The notes: generated from the letters alone by a model not told the origin. Numbered from the stretch's first letter, positions 1 to 10,679 are shown. The stretch: 64,000 nt of DNA from Streptomyces sp. AV19 (GCF_015999245.1 NZ_JAEAMR010000007.1:108806-172805); one strand, 5' to 3'. Numbers and translations are program-made.

Positions 1-486
1 CAGCGCCTTGTACGTCCCCTCCGGATCGGCCGTCGTCACCCGCTGCCCGCCCCGGGCCTTCTCGAAGGCGTCCAGCAGGCGCCCGGCGGAAGCACCCTGC
101 TGCTCCAGCAGCTCGGCGACCCGCCCGCCCTTGGCCGCGATCCCGATCAGCAGGTGCTCGGTGGAGACGTACTCGTCCCCCAGATCCCGCGCCCGCTCGC
201 CCGCGTCCACCAGCACGGCCTGGAGCTCCCTCGTCGGCTGCGGCGGCGCGACGGTGGACCCCTGCACGCTCGGCAGCGCGGCCAGCACCCGCTCGGCCCC
301 GCCGCGCAGCACGGCGGCGTCCGCCTCGACGGCGGCCAGCAGATCCAGCAGGTTCTCGTTCTCCCGGTTGGCGAGCAGGGCGATCAGCAGGTGGGCCGGG
401 GTCATGTCGGCATGCCCGGCCGCCACGGCCCGCTCATGGGCGGCGCTCAGCGCCTCACGGCTCTTGTTGGTCAGCTCGGCATCCAC
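1..486 (-). CDS. clpB: ClpB disaggregase, N-terminal part (runs off the window)
   Basis: ATP-dependent protein disaggregase that works with DnaK-DnaJ-GrpE to rescue aggregated proteins in the cytoplasm. Only the first 162 codons are present; the family is usually about 850-870 residues. What is seen is the Clp_N double repeat, with HADMTPAHLLIALL near residue 26 and a second half around STEHLLIGIAAKGG. The start is GTG (VDAELTNKSRE), chosen because it matches the usual ClpB N-terminus and follows a GGAGGAG ribosome binding site. A HAIR operator lies about 70 bases upstream, so HspR repression is expected. No AAA+ module is visible because the gene leaves the window. Confidence 0.93.
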   Translation of the reverse strand, partial: MDAELTNKSREALSAAHERAVAAGHADMTPAHLLIALLANRENENLLDLLAAVEADAAVLRGGAERVLAALPSVQGSTVAPPQPTRELQAVLVDAGERARDLGDEYVSTEHLLIGIAAKGGRVAELLEQQGASAGRLLDAFEKARGGQRVTTADPEGTYKAL

Positions 487-554
487 GGTCGGGGGCTCCT
501 CCTCGGGCTCGTCCTGCTGCGAGTGCTCGTCCTGCTGTGAGGAACGTGCGATAA

Positions 555-575
555 GTTGAGTCTATTCCACTCAAC
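555..575. promoter_or_regulatory. HAIR operator (HspR site) of clpB
   Basis: GTTGAGT, 7-base spacer, ACTCAAC: a perfect inverted repeat fitting the HAIR consensus CTTGAGT-N7-ACTCAAG except for the outermost base pair. It lies about 70 bases upstream of the clpB start and probably overlaps its promoter. HspR repression of clpB and dnaK through such sites is established in Streptomyces. Confidence 0.88.
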
Positions 576-596
576 CTTGGTTTGGGGAGTGCGTCG

Positions 597-610
597 GGGA
601 CAAGTGACCC
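597..610. promoter_or_regulatory. degenerate DosR-type palindrome upstream of PPOX gene
   Basis: GGGAC-AAGT-GACCC matches the 5-4-5 architecture of DosR/DevR boxes (GGGAC-N4-GTCCC) at nine of ten arm positions. It is about 75 bases upstream of the PPOX-family gene. Weak on its own; reported because the second PPOX gene at the far end of the window has a perfect copy. Confidence 0.25.
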
Positions 611-683
611 TCTTGTGAGTGAAGCCCTGGGGAGGGGCGGCCGCCACCGCAGGCGGTGCGACCGTCCAACTACCCTGACCCCC

Positions 684-1103
684 ATGGCCCATGACCTGCG
701 CAACCTCCCCGACGCCTACCTCGCCTTCTGGCGCGCGCGCCACTTCCCGACGCTCACCACTCTCCGCCGGGACGGCAGCCCGCACGTCGTACCCGTGGGC
801 GTCACCTTCGACGCGGAGACCTCGACGGCCCGAGTGATCACGCGTAAGCAGAGCACCAAGGTGGCCAACGTCCTGGCCGCCGGGCCGGACGGCGCCCGGG
901 TCGCCGTCTGCCAGGTCGCGCCGGGCGGGTCATGGGCGACGCTGGAGGGCACGGCCGTCGTCGTCACCGAGCCGGAAGAGGTCGCGGACGCGGTCGCCCG
1001 CTACGCGGAGCGGTACGAGCGGACTCCGTCGCCCAACCCCGACCGGGTGCTGATCCGGATCGCGGTCACGCGGGCCATGGGCTCGGTGCGGCCGGCCGCG
1101 TAG
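684..1103 (+). CDS. PPOX-class (pyridoxamine 5'-phosphate oxidase-like) flavoprotein
   Basis: A 139-residue split-barrel flavin/F420-binding family protein. Recognisable features are the N-terminal helix and TLRRDGSPHVVPVG strand near residues 25-38, the ITRKQSTKVANVL segment around 53-65 and the EGTAVVV strand. Members of this size in actinobacteria often bind F420 or FMN; the substrate cannot be told from sequence. ATG was chosen at MAHDLRNLP. There is no clear Shine-Dalgarno sequence, but TACCCT ends 7 bases before the ATG, so transcription may be leaderless. The gene stands alone between clpB and the dnaK operon, in opposite orientation. Confidence 0.85.
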   Translation: MAHDLRNLPDAYLAFWRARHFPTLTTLRRDGSPHVVPVGVTFDAETSTARVITRKQSTKVANVLAAGPDGARVAVCQVAPGGSWATLEGTAVVVTEPEEVADAVARYAERYERTPSPNPDRVLIRIAVTRAMGSVRPAA

Positions 1104-1193
1104 TCCGCGTCCCCGCCGAGCAGACACCCGGGACGCCGATTTCCGACGCGGCGATGGGGTACGCGCTCGGCACGGGCGCGCGCCCGGCGCGCC

Positions 1194-1226
1194 GGAGGCC
1201 CGCCACCCATGGGGTGACGGGCCTCC
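1194..1226. terminator. bidirectional hairpin between PPOX gene and hspR
   Basis: GGAGGCCCG pairs with CGGGCCTCC, with an inner CACCC/GGGTG extension after one mismatch. It sits between the convergent PPOX gene and hspR, so it can serve both. Confidence 0.7.
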
Positions 1227-1245
1227 TCGATACCGGAGCAGGCGC

Positions 1246-1698
1246 TCAGCGCTCCCGCTTGCCCGGCCGCCAGACGACCAGCGCGCTGGTCTGCTGGACC
1301 TCCTGGTACGGGACGAGGTCCCGCCGGTAGGAGGCGTGCACCGCGGCCTCGCGCTGCTGCATCGCCGCGGCGGCGCCCTCGACCACCGTCTGGAGCTCGG
1401 TGACGCGCTGCTGGAGCGCGGCCACCTGGTTCTCCAGTTCGATGATGCGCTTGATACCGGCCAGGTTGATGCCCTCGTCCTGCGACAGCGACTGCACCTG
1501 GCGGAGCAGCTCGATGTCGCGGGCCGAGTAGCGGCGGCCGCGCCCGGCCGTGCGGTCGGGGGAGACCAGGCCGAGGCGGTCGTACTGGCGGAGGGTCTGC
1601 GGGTGCAGGCCCGAGAGCTGGGCCGCGACGGAGATGACGTACACCGGTGACTCGTCGGTCAGCTCGTAGGGGTTACGACGGCGTCCGTCGCCGTTCAT
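1246..1698 (-). CDS. hspR: heat-shock repressor HspR (MerR family)
   Basis: Autoregulatory repressor of the dnaK operon and clpB, binding HAIR sites and helped by DnaK as co-repressor in characterised species. The 150-residue product has a MerR-type winged helix-turn-helix at residues 19-60 (YVISVAAQLSGLHPQTLRQY, then RRYSARDIELL). A leucine-rich helix at about 80-115 is likely a coiled coil. The ATG start at 1698 has an AAGGGAG about 10 bases upstream; an in-frame GTG at 1707 overlaps the dnaJ stop (GTGA) but is too near that ribosome binding site. Last gene of dnaK-grpE-dnaJ-hspR. Confidence 0.93.
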   Translation of the reverse strand: MNGDGRRRNPYELTDESPVYVISVAAQLSGLHPQTLRQYDRLGLVSPDRTAGRGRRYSARDIELLRQVQSLSQDEGINLAGIKRIIELENQVAALQQRVTELQTVVEGAAAAMQQREAAVHASYRRDLVPYQEVQQTSALVVWRPGKRER

Positions 1699-1703
1699 CG
1701 CGG

Positions 1704-2888
1704 TCACGCTCCCTTCGCTGCCTGGAACAGCTCTGCGCGCGGGTCCTCACCCGCCGTCGCCTCGCGGAAGGTCTCCAGGGCGTCCCGGGCCTTGTCGCTG
1801 AGGTCCGTGGGCACGGTCACCTCGACGGTGACCAGCAGGTCGCCGCGGGTGCCGTCCTTGCGCACCGCGCCCTTGCCGCGGGCGCGCATGGTGCGGCCGT
1901 TGGGCGTGCCGGGCGGGATCCGCAGGGTGACCGGAGGACCGCCCAGGGTGGGCACCTTGACCTCGCCGCCGAGCGCCGCCTCCGTGAAGGTGACGGGCAC
2001 CGTGACGGTGAGGTTGTCGCCCTTGCGCCCGAAGACCGGGTGCGAGCCGACGTGGACGACGACGTACAGGTCGCCGTTGGGACCGCCGCGCTCGCCGGGC
2101 GCGCCCTTGCCGCGCAGCCGGATCCGCTGGCCGTCGGAGACGCCCGCGGGGATCCGGACCTGCATGGTGCGCGACGAGGTGGCCCGCCCGCTGCCCTTGC
2201 AGACGTCGCAGGGGTTCTCGGGGATCAGCCCGCGGCCCTTGCAGTCGGGGCAGGGGTCGGTCAGCGAGAAGCCGCCGCCCGCGCCGCGCGACACCTGGCC
2301 GGTGCCGACGCAGGTCGGGCAGACCCTGGGCGTGCCGTTCTTGTCGCCCGTGCCGGAGCAGGACTTGCAGGCCGCCGAGGAGGACATCCGCAGCGGGACG
2401 GTGGCCCCGTCCACGGCCTCGGTGAAGCTGAGCGTCACCTCGGACTCGATGTCCTGGCCCCGGCGCGGCTGGGTGCGCGGTCCCGCGCCGCCCCGGTTGA
2501 ACAGGCCGCCGAAGACGTCGCCCAGGCCCCCGCCGAAGCCGCCGGCCCCGGCCCCGCCCTGGGCGCCCCCGAAGAGGTCGCCCAGGTCGAAGTTGAAGGA
2601 GCCGCCGCCGCCCGGGCCGGGTCGGCCCCCCTGACCAAAGACGGCGCCGTTGCCGAACAGCGCCCGGGCGTCGTCGTACTCCTTGCGCCGCTTGGCGTCG
2701 GCGAGGACGTCGTACGCCTCGGAGATCTCCTTGAAGCGCTCCTCGGCCGCGGCGTCGCCCTTGTTGGCGTCCGGGTGGAACTCGCGGGCGAGCTTCCGGT
2801 ACGCCTTCTTGATCTCCGCCTCGGTGGCGTCCTTGGAGACGCCGAGGGCCTTGTAGTAGTCCTTCTCCAGGAAGTCCTTGGTGCTCAT
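1704..2888 (-). CDS. dnaJ: chaperone DnaJ
   Basis: Type I Hsp40 co-chaperone, 394 residues, which stimulates DnaK ATPase and delivers substrates. The J domain is at residues 10-75 with the HPD motif at 38-40. A Gly/Phe/Pro-rich linker runs to about residue 150. The cysteine-rich zinc domain has four CxxCxGxG repeats (CKSCSGTG, CPTCVGTG, CPDCKGRG, CDVCKGSG), followed by the two C-terminal beta domains. Streptomyces carries more than one DnaJ; this is the operon copy. It starts 45 bases after grpE and its stop overlaps the alternative GTG of hspR. Confidence 0.95.
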   Translation of the reverse strand: MSTKDFLEKDYYKALGVSKDATEAEIKKAYRKLAREFHPDANKGDAAAEERFKEISEAYDVLADAKRRKEYDDARALFGNGAVFGQGGRPGPGGGGSFNFDLGDLFGGAQGGAGAGGFGGGLGDVFGGLFNRGGAGPRTQPRRGQDIESEVTLSFTEAVDGATVPLRMSSSAACKSCSGTGDKNGTPRVCPTCVGTGQVSRGAGGGFSLTDPCPDCKGRGLIPENPCDVCKGSGRATSSRTMQVRIPAGVSDGQRIRLRGKGAPGERGGPNGDLYVVVHVGSHPVFGRKGDNLTVTVPVTFTEAALGGEVKVPTLGGPPVTLRIPPGTPNGRTMRARGKGAVRKDGTRGDLLVTVEVTVPTDLSDKARDALETFREATAGEDPRAELFQAAKGA

Positions 2889-2933
2889 CCCCGGCGTCCC
2901 TCCTCCCGGTGCTCAGTGCCGTGCGTCATCGCG

Positions 2934-3568
2934 TCAGCCCTCGTCCGGGCCACCGCTCTCCTCGTCGGACTCGCCCTCGCCCTTGGCGGACTGGGCGCCC
3001 GGCTGGGGCTCGGCGACCGCGACCCGCGCCGGGCGGACCGTACGCTCGCCGATCCGATACCCCGGCTGCAGGATCTGCACGCACGTGGTCTCGGTGACGT
3101 CCGGCGCGTAGCTGTGCATCAGCGCCTCGTGGATCAGCGGGTCGAAGGGCTCGCCCTCCTTGCCGAACTGCTGGAGGCCCAGCTTCGCCACGACCGTCTC
3201 CAGCGACTCGGCGACGGACTTGAAGCCGCCGACGAGCTCGCCGTGGTCACGGGCGCGGCCGATGTCGTCCAGCGTGGGGAGCAGCTCGGACAGGAGGTTG
3301 GCCGTGGCCACCTCCTTGACCTGCACCCGGTCCCGCTCGACCCGGCGGCGGTAGTTCTGGTACTCCGCCTGGAGCCGCTGCAGGTCCGCGGTGCGCTCGT
3401 TGAGCGCGGCCTGGGCCTGGTCCAGCTGGGCCTGGAGGCCCACCTCGACCAGCTCCTCGCCGGCCGGGGCCGCGCCCGCCTCCTCGGCGGGTGCGGCGCC
3501 CTTCTCGTCGGCCGGCTTGCCGGAGGGAGTGCCTTCAGGCTTGTCGTCGAAGCCCGGGGTCTCCTCCG

Positions 3569-3572
<4 letters not shown>
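2934..3572 (-). CDS. grpE: nucleotide exchange factor GrpE
   Basis: Releases ADP from DnaK. The 212-residue protein has an acidic, low-complexity N-terminus, a long helix from about residue 50 to 90 (the paired-helix region) and the C-terminal beta-wing with the family motif [10 protein letters not shown] and [12 protein letters not shown] near its end. The acidic, proline-rich tail after residue 190 is a usual actinobacterial extension. The GTG start overlaps the dnaK stop as GTGA, indicating translational coupling. Confidence 0.95.
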
Positions 3573-5446
<1,874 letters not shown>

Positions 5447-5464
5447 GTCGATTCCTCCAGCTGA

Positions 5465-5485
5465 CTTGAGTGGAACAGGCTCAAG
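5465..5485. promoter_or_regulatory. HAIR operator 1 of the dnaK operon
   Basis: CTTGAGT, 7-base spacer, GCTCAAG: one mismatch to the HspR consensus. It begins 19 bases upstream of the dnaK start codon. Confidence 0.88.
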
Positions 5486-5516
5486 GGTGCAACACGGAGG
5501 CCACTCTGTCAACGGA

Positions 5517-5537
5517 ACTGAGTCGAGGGGGCTCAAC
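5517..5537. promoter_or_regulatory. HAIR-like operator 2 of the dnaK operon
   Basis: ACTGAGT, 7-base spacer, GCTCAAC: a weaker match to the HAIR consensus, 52 bases (centre to centre) from the first site. Several inverted repeats at the dnaK promoter are known in S. coelicolor, so a second HspR contact is reasonable. Confidence 0.65.
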
Positions 5538-5656
5538 TCTCGTGCGTCCAAGATCGGCAAGAGGGGCTTCCAAGGCTTGCCTGCGCGACGCAGATCACCG
5601 GCGCTGCGGGTACAGCGCGCGGCCGAGAGTGAGTAGTCTCGTACGGACTGGATAAG

Positions 5657-5670
5657 TTACCGATTAGTAA
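5657..5670. promoter_or_regulatory. operator-like palindrome TTACCG-N4-GTAA upstream of etfD-like gene
   Basis: TTAC-CGATTA-GTAA, overlapping the perfect inverted repeat CGATTA-G-TAATCG (5661-5673). It lies 30 bases upstream of the reductase start. The same TTACCG-N4-GTA pattern occurs twice upstream of the acyl-CoA dehydrogenase gene, suggesting a shared regulator. Confidence 0.5.
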
Positions 5671-5699
5671 TCGCTCTCGCAGGTCCGAGGAGCCCTCCC

Positions 5700-7988
5700 A
5701 TGCAACTCGCCGCGATCATTGTGTCGCTGGTCCTCATCGCGGTCGGCGTCGCGCTGTTCGGCCGTGCCATCCTGCAGATCTACCAGCACATGAGGCTCGG
5801 CCAGCCGGTGCCCAAGGGCACCCGCACCGCCGACCCCAAGCAGCGCACGGTCACGGTGGTCAAGGAGTTCCTGGGCCACACCCGGATGAACCAGTGGGGC
5901 ACGATCGGCGTCGCGCACTGGGGCGTGGCGGTGGGCTTCTTCGCGCTGCTGCTGACGATCGTCAACGCCATCGGCCAGCTCTTCAAGGCCGACTGGCTGC
6001 TGCCGATCATCGGTGACTGGCTGCCGTTCGAGATCTTCGTCGAGTTCTTCGCCCTGATCACCACGCTCGGCATCCTCACCCTGATCGCCGTCCGGCAGCT
6101 CAGCAAGCCGGGCAGGCCCGGCCGCAAGTCCCGCTTCGCGGGCTCCAACTTCGGCCAGGCCTACTTCGTCGAGGCCGTCATCCTCATCGTCGGCGCCTCG
6201 ATCCTGACGCTGCGCGGCCTGGAGGGCGCCCAGCACGGCGTGGACCACTACGAGGCCGGGTTCTTCGCCTCGTACCCGCTGGTCGCGGCGTTCGACGGGC
6301 TGAGCGTCGAGACCCTGCAGAACGTCACGTACCTGGTCGCCATGATCAAGATCGCGACGTCCTTCATCTGGATGATCACGATCTCCCTCAAGACCGACAT
6401 GGGAGTGGCCTGGCACCGCTTCCTGGCCTTCCCCAACATCTGGTTCAAGCGCGAGGCCGGCGGTGACGTCGCACTGGGCGCGCTGCAGCCGATGGTCAGC
6501 AAGGGCGAGCCGATCGACTTCGAGGACCCGGCGGAGGACGCGGTCTTCGGCGTCTCGAAGATCGAGGAGTTCTCCTGGAAGGGCCTGCTCGACTTCTCCA
6601 CCTGCACCGAGTGCGGCCGCTGCCAGTCGCAGTGTCCCGCCTGGAACACCGGCAAGCCGCTCTCCCCCAAGCTCATGATCATGGCGCTGCGCGACCACGC
6701 GCACGCCAAGGCGCCGTACCTGCTCGCCGGCGGCGGGAAGAACGCGGAGGGCGAGGAGCAGGCCACCGCGGAGCAGCTCGCCGACGTCCCCGCGGCCGCG
6801 CTGGCCGAGGCCGAGCGCCCGCTGATCGGGACGCTCGAAGCTGCGTCCAACGGCCTGGGCGGCGTCATCGACCCGGACGTCCTGTGGTCCTGCACCACCT
6901 GCGGCGCCTGCGTCGAGCAGTGCCCGGTGGACATCGAGCACGTCGACCACATCGTCGACATGCGCCGCTACCAGGTGATGATCGAGAGCTCCTTCCCGTC
7001 CGAGGCGGGCACGATGCTCAAGAACCTGGAGAAGAAGGGCAACCCCTGGGGCCTGGCCAAGAAGCAGCGCCTGGCGTGGACCAAGGAGGTCGACTTCGAG
7101 GTCCCGGTCGTCGGCAAGGACGTCGAGGACCTCACGGAGGTCGACTACCTCTACTGGGTCGGCTGCGCCGGCGCCCTGGAGGACCGCGCCAAGAAGACGA
7201 CCAAGGCGTTCGCGGAGCTCCTGCACATCGCGGGCGTCAAGTTCGCCATCATGGGCGGCGAGGAGGCGTGCACCGGCGACTCGGCCCGCCGCCTCGGCAA
7301 CGAGTTCCTCTTCCAGCAGCTCGGCCAGCAGAACGTCGAGATGCTGAACATGGCCTTCGGTGAGGACTCGGAGGACGAGTCCACCAAGAAGCCCAAGTCC
7401 AAGAAGAAGATCGTCGCGACCTGCCCGCACTGCTTCAACACCATCGCCAACGAGTACCCGCAGCTCGGCGGCGAGTACGAGGTCATCCACCACACGCAGC
7501 TGCTCCAGCACCTCGTCGACGAGGGGAAGCTGATCCCCGTCACCCCGGTCGAGGGTCTGATCACCTATCACGACCCCTGCTACCTGGGCCGCCACAACAA
7601 GGTCTACACACCACCGCGCGAGATCATCGCCAAGGTGCCGGGCCTGCGGAACGAGGAGATGCACCGCCACAAGGAGCGCGGCTTCTGCTGCGGCGCCGGC
7701 GGCGCGCGCATGTGGATGGAGGAGCGCATCGGCAAGCGCATCAACAACGAGCGCGTGGACGAGGCGCTGTCCCTCAACCCCGACATCGTCTCGACGGCCT
7801 GCCCGTTCTGCCTCGTCATGCTGACCGACTCGGTCAACGGCAAGAAGAACGAGGGCAAGGCGAAGGAGTCGATCCAGGTCGTGGACGTCGCCCAGCTCCT
7901 GCTGGACTCCGTCAAGACCCCCGTCGAGCCCGAGGGCGACGGCGAGACGGCCGACGCGCCGGAGCCCGACCCGGAGCCGGTGAAGTAG
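5700..7988 (+). CDS. membrane Fe-S reductase, EtfD-like (heterodisulfide-reductase type)
   Basis: 762 residues. The N-terminus has about five membrane helices (residues 3-23, 76-98, 110-135, 156-175, 205-235) like the gamma subunit of respiratory nitrate reductase. Two 4Fe-4S motifs follow: CTECGRCQSQCP near 302 and CTTCGACVEQCP near 398. Two CCG domains follow (CPHCFNTIANEYP near 575, GFCCGAGGARMW near 661). This is the architecture of mycobacterial EtfD, which passes electrons from ETF and acyl-CoA dehydrogenases to the menaquinone pool; that role is inferred here. A GAGGAG ribosome binding site precedes the ATG. The C-terminal tail is acidic and proline-rich. Monocistronic, with its own terminator and an operator-like palindrome upstream. 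Confidence 0.88.
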   Translation: MQLAAIIVSLVLIAVGVALFGRAILQIYQHMRLGQPVPKGTRTADPKQRTVTVVKEFLGHTRMNQWGTIGVAHWGVAVGFFALLLTIVNAIGQLFKADWLLPIIGDWLPFEIFVEFFALITTLGILTLIAVRQLSKPGRPGRKSRFAGSNFGQAYFVEAVILIVGASILTLRGLEGAQHGVDHYEAGFFASYPLVAAFDGLSVETLQNVTYLVAMIKIATSFIWMITISLKTDMGVAWHRFLAFPNIWFKREAGGDVALGALQPMVSKGEPIDFEDPAEDAVFGVSKIEEFSWKGLLDFSTCTECGRCQSQCPAWNTGKPLSPKLMIMALRDHAHAKAPYLLAGGGKNAEGEEQATAEQLADVPAAALAEAERPLIGTLEAASNGLGGVIDPDVLWSCTTCGACVEQCPVDIEHVDHIVDMRRYQVMIESSFPSEAGTMLKNLEKKGNPWGLAKKQRLAWTKEVDFEVPVVGKDVEDLTEVDYLYWVGCAGALEDRAKKTTKAFAELLHIAGVKFAIMGGEEACTGDSARRLGNEFLFQQLGQQNVEMLNMAFGEDSEDESTKKPKSKKKIVATCPHCFNTIANEYPQLGGEYEVIHHTQLLQHLVDEGKLIPVTPVEGLITYHDPCYLGRHNKVYTPPREIIAKVPGLRNEEMHRHKERGFCCGAGGARMWMEERIGKRINNERVDEALSLNPDIVSTACPFCLVMLTDSVNGKKNEGKAKESIQVVDVAQLLLDSVKTPVEPEGDGETADAPEPDPEPVK

Positions 7989-8003
7989 TCCCCTCCGACG
8001 ACC

Positions 8004-8034
8004 CGGGGCCCCGCGACGCGTTCGCGGGGCCCCG
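8004..8034 (+). terminator. intrinsic terminator after the EtfD-like gene
   Basis: A 13-bp perfect stem (CGGGGCCCCGCGA / TCGCGGGGCCCCG) with a 5-base loop, starting 15 bases after the stop codon. Confidence 0.85.
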
Positions 8035-8131
8035 AGGTTTCCCCTAGGGGTTGTCACAGCTCCGCAGCAAGCGGGCTTCCGAGGCCCCCGCCCGGCACCA
8101 CCACCCCCCGCGAGCGGGTACGTTCGAAGGC

Positions 8132-9118
8132 GTGGCTGGATTCAGGATGGGACGCGGACAGGGCCCCGGCGAGGGAGACCCCGCGCGGCAAGGACAACAC
8201 CCGGGGCAGCAGGCCCCGTACGGCGGCCCGGCGTACGGTGGCGGCCCCGCGTACGGCGGGGGTCCGGGCGGCGCGCCCGGCGGTCACGGCGCACCGCAGG
8301 CGCCGTCGCAGTGGCAGGCCCGCCCCGGCGGGCGGGACGAGCCCGAGTACTTCGGCGGGGGCCAGCCGTACCACCAGCCGCCGCAGCCGCCCGGACCGCA
8401 GGCGCCGTACGACCCGTACGGCCGCCCCGGCGACAGCCCCGGGCACACCCAGCAGTTCGGCATCGGCGACGCCCCGGACGCGTACGGCCCCGACGGCGGC
8501 CACGGCGGCCACGGCGATCACGACGACTACGGCGACGCCCAGACCTACGGCGGCCAGGCGCCCGCCCCGCCGTCCGGTCCCCGGCTGCACTGGAAGGATT
8601 TGCTGACGGGGATCGTGCTGCGGCCCTCGGCCACCTTCTGGCAGATGCGCGACCACGCCATGTGGGGCACCGCGCTGATCGTCACCTTCGTCTACGGCCT
8701 GCTCGCGGTCTTCGGCTTCGACAAGGCCCGCAAGGACGTGCTCAACGCGACGCTCGGCAACAGCATCCCGCTGGTGCTGACGGCCGGCGTCCTGGTCCTG
8801 ATCTCCGCCCTGATCCTGGGCGCGGTCACCCACACCCTGGCCCGCCAGCTGGGCGGCGACGGCCTGTGGCAGCCGACGATCGGCCTCTCGATGCTGATCA
8901 TGTCGCTCACGGACGCGCCGCGCCTGGTGCTCGCGGTCTTCCTCGGCGGCGACAACGCCCTCGTGCAGTTGCTCGGCTGGGCCACCTGGCTGCTGGCCGG
9001 CTATCTGCTCACCTCGATGGTGAGCAAGTCCCACGACCTGCCCTGGCCCAAGGCGTTGGGCGCGTCGGCGATCCAGCTGGTCGCCCTGCTGTCGCTCATC
9101 AAGCTCGGCACGCTGTAA
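8132..9118 (+). CDS. Yip1-family integral membrane protein
   Basis: 328 residues. The first 150 are a disordered Gly/Pro/Tyr/Gln-rich cytoplasmic region with repeated PAYGGG units. The Yip1 domain follows from HWKDLLTGIVLRPSATFWQM, with about five membrane helices to the C-terminus. Function in bacteria is not established. The GTG (VAGFRMGRGQ) was chosen because the upstream in-frame sequence is unlike coding sequence; TACGTT ends 7 bases before it, so leaderless translation is possible. An ATG 15 bases on is the alternative. A 14-base duplication (GCACGCTGTAATCG twice) repeats the stop-codon region. Confidence 0.8.
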   Translation: MAGFRMGRGQGPGEGDPARQGQHPGQQAPYGGPAYGGGPAYGGGPGGAPGGHGAPQAPSQWQARPGGRDEPEYFGGGQPYHQPPQPPGPQAPYDPYGRPGDSPGHTQQFGIGDAPDAYGPDGGHGGHGDHDDYGDAQTYGGQAPAPPSGPRLHWKDLLTGIVLRPSATFWQMRDHAMWGTALIVTFVYGLLAVFGFDKARKDVLNATLGNSIPLVLTAGVLVLISALILGAVTHTLARQLGGDGLWQPTIGLSMLIMSLTDAPRLVLAVFLGGDNALVQLLGWATWLLAGYLLTSMVSKSHDLPWPKALGASAIQLVALLSLIKLGTL

Positions 9119-9145
9119 TCGAGCACGCTGTAATCGGGTACGTAC

Positions 9146-9180
9146 GGAGGGCCCCGGACGCGACGCGTCCGGGGCCCTCC
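9146..9180 (+). terminator. strong hairpin terminator
   Basis: A 16-bp perfect stem (GGAGGGCCCCGGACGC and its complement) with a 3-base loop between the Yip1-family gene and the next gene. Confidence 0.88.
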
Positions 9181-9251
9181 GGCACAATCGCCTCGGCGTC
9201 CCCCCACACCCCTTGCGCCACAGGTTTCTGGTTTCGCAGCAAGGACCCCGC

Positions 9252-10640
9252 ATGCTCCGACGCACCGCCGTACGCCGCGCCTCGGCGACGGCCCTCGTCC
9301 TCACCTCCGCCGCTCTCGGGCTCACCGTGCCGGCCGGCGCGGCCCAGGCGGCGCCCGTCACCTGCGCGCCCGGTGTCTGGAAGGCGGAGTTCTTCCCGAA
9401 CACCACCTTCCGCGGCACTCCGAGGAAGACCGCCTGCGACAACGCCATCGCCGAGAACTACGGCACCGGTGCCCCGGCCGGCCTGCCCCGCGACAACTTC
9501 GGCGTCCGCTGGACGACCACCCGCGACTTCGGCTCCGGCGGCCCCTTCACCCTCACCGCGGAGGCCGCCGACGGCATCCGGGTCTACCTCGACAACGTCC
9601 TGAAGATCGACCTGTGGAAGGACGTCCCGAAGACGCGGAAGAAGGCGGTCCGGCTCACCGTCCCCAAGGGGAAGCACACGCTCCGGGTGAACTACGCGGC
9701 CTTCACCGGCCCCGCGAACGTGAAGTTCACCTACGCACCGGTCACCAGCAAGGCCGACGACAAGGTCAAGCCGCTCGCCCCGGCCCGGCCGAAGGCCTCC
9801 TACGACGCCAAGTCCGGCAGGGCGACGCTCGGCTGGGGGCGCAACAACGAACTCGACCTGGCCGGTTACCAGGTCCACCGCCGCGTCCTGCCCGCGTCCG
9901 GCAAGGCGGGCGCCTGGGCCGTCGTCAGCGGCAAGAAGCCGCTGACCGGCACGTCCTTCACCGACCGCCCGAAGTCCGACGGCAGCTCCTACGCCTACGC
10001 CGTCACCGCCCTCGACAAGGCGGGCAACGCCTCCGCCCGCTCCGCCGAGGCGAGGATCGGCACGGCGGCACCGGCCCCGGCCGCGCCGGCCGGGCTGGCG
10101 GTGTCGGGCGACTACCTGGAGGCCAGGCTGACCTGGGCGAAGAGCAAGGAAACGGGCCTGGCCGGCTACCGGGTCTGGCGCCGCGACCCGCGGCACGACT
10201 GGCAGCCCGTCCTGACGACGCGGGAGACCTCGGCCACCGACACACCCGTGGCCGACGGCACCGCCTACGAGTACGCCGTCACCGCGCTCGGCGCCGGGGG
10301 CAAGGAGTCGGGGCGTTCCGCGTCCGTCGCCTTCGCGTCCGTGGACCGCAGCCTGCCCCAGGCGCCCCTCGACCTCGCGGCCTTCGACACGCCCCCGGTG
10401 GGTGTCGCCCTGTACTGGCGGATCCGCGACGACGCCACGCACTTCCGCGTCTACGGCCGGGACGAGGACGGCGGCGCGGACTTCACCTGTCTCGGCTCCG
10501 TACAGGGCGAGGACCTGAAGTTCCTGGACCGGACCATCAGGCCCGGCCGGATCCGGAGCTACTACGTCACCGCCGTGAACGACCAGGGCGTGGAATCCGG
10601 CCGCAGCAAGGTCGTGCGCAACGGGGACGAGCCGTCCTGA
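9252..10640 (+). CDS. secreted protein with PA14-like and three fibronectin III-like domains
   Basis: 462 residues. A signal peptide (residues 1-33, ending GAAQAAP) indicates export. Residues 40-155 resemble a PA14 beta-barrel: WKAEFFPNTTFRG, FGVRWTTTRDFGSGGPFTLTA, then DGIRVYLDNVLKIDLW and KGKHTLRVNYAAF. Three FnIII-like modules follow (about 178-270, 278-370, 375-460), each with a Y/A-Y-V-T-A strand such as YAYAVTALDKAGN. Probably a cell-surface or extracellular carbohydrate-binding or adhesion protein; no catalytic motif is seen. AAGGA lies 6 bases before the ATG. Confidence 0.85.
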   Translation: MLRRTAVRRASATALVLTSAALGLTVPAGAAQAAPVTCAPGVWKAEFFPNTTFRGTPRKTACDNAIAENYGTGAPAGLPRDNFGVRWTTTRDFGSGGPFTLTAEAADGIRVYLDNVLKIDLWKDVPKTRKKAVRLTVPKGKHTLRVNYAAFTGPANVKFTYAPVTSKADDKVKPLAPARPKASYDAKSGRATLGWGRNNELDLAGYQVHRRVLPASGKAGAWAVVSGKKPLTGTSFTDRPKSDGSSYAYAVTALDKAGNASARSAEARIGTAAPAPAAPAGLAVSGDYLEARLTWAKSKETGLAGYRVWRRDPRHDWQPVLTTRETSATDTPVADGTAYEYAVTALGAGGKESGRSASVAFASVDRSLPQAPLDLAAFDTPPVGVALYWRIRDDATHFRVYGRDEDGGADFTCLGSVQGEDLKFLDRTIRPGRIRSYYVTAVNDQGVESGRSKVVRNGDEPS

Positions 10641-10679
10641 CGTATGCCGTCCTGCCCCACGGCGTCCCGGCATACGGCA

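Noticed and set aside
5664-8057. A 797-codon minus-strand frame opposite the EtfD-like gene
   Set aside because: High-G+C mirror frame; the plus strand carries clear Fe-S motifs and a ribosome binding site.
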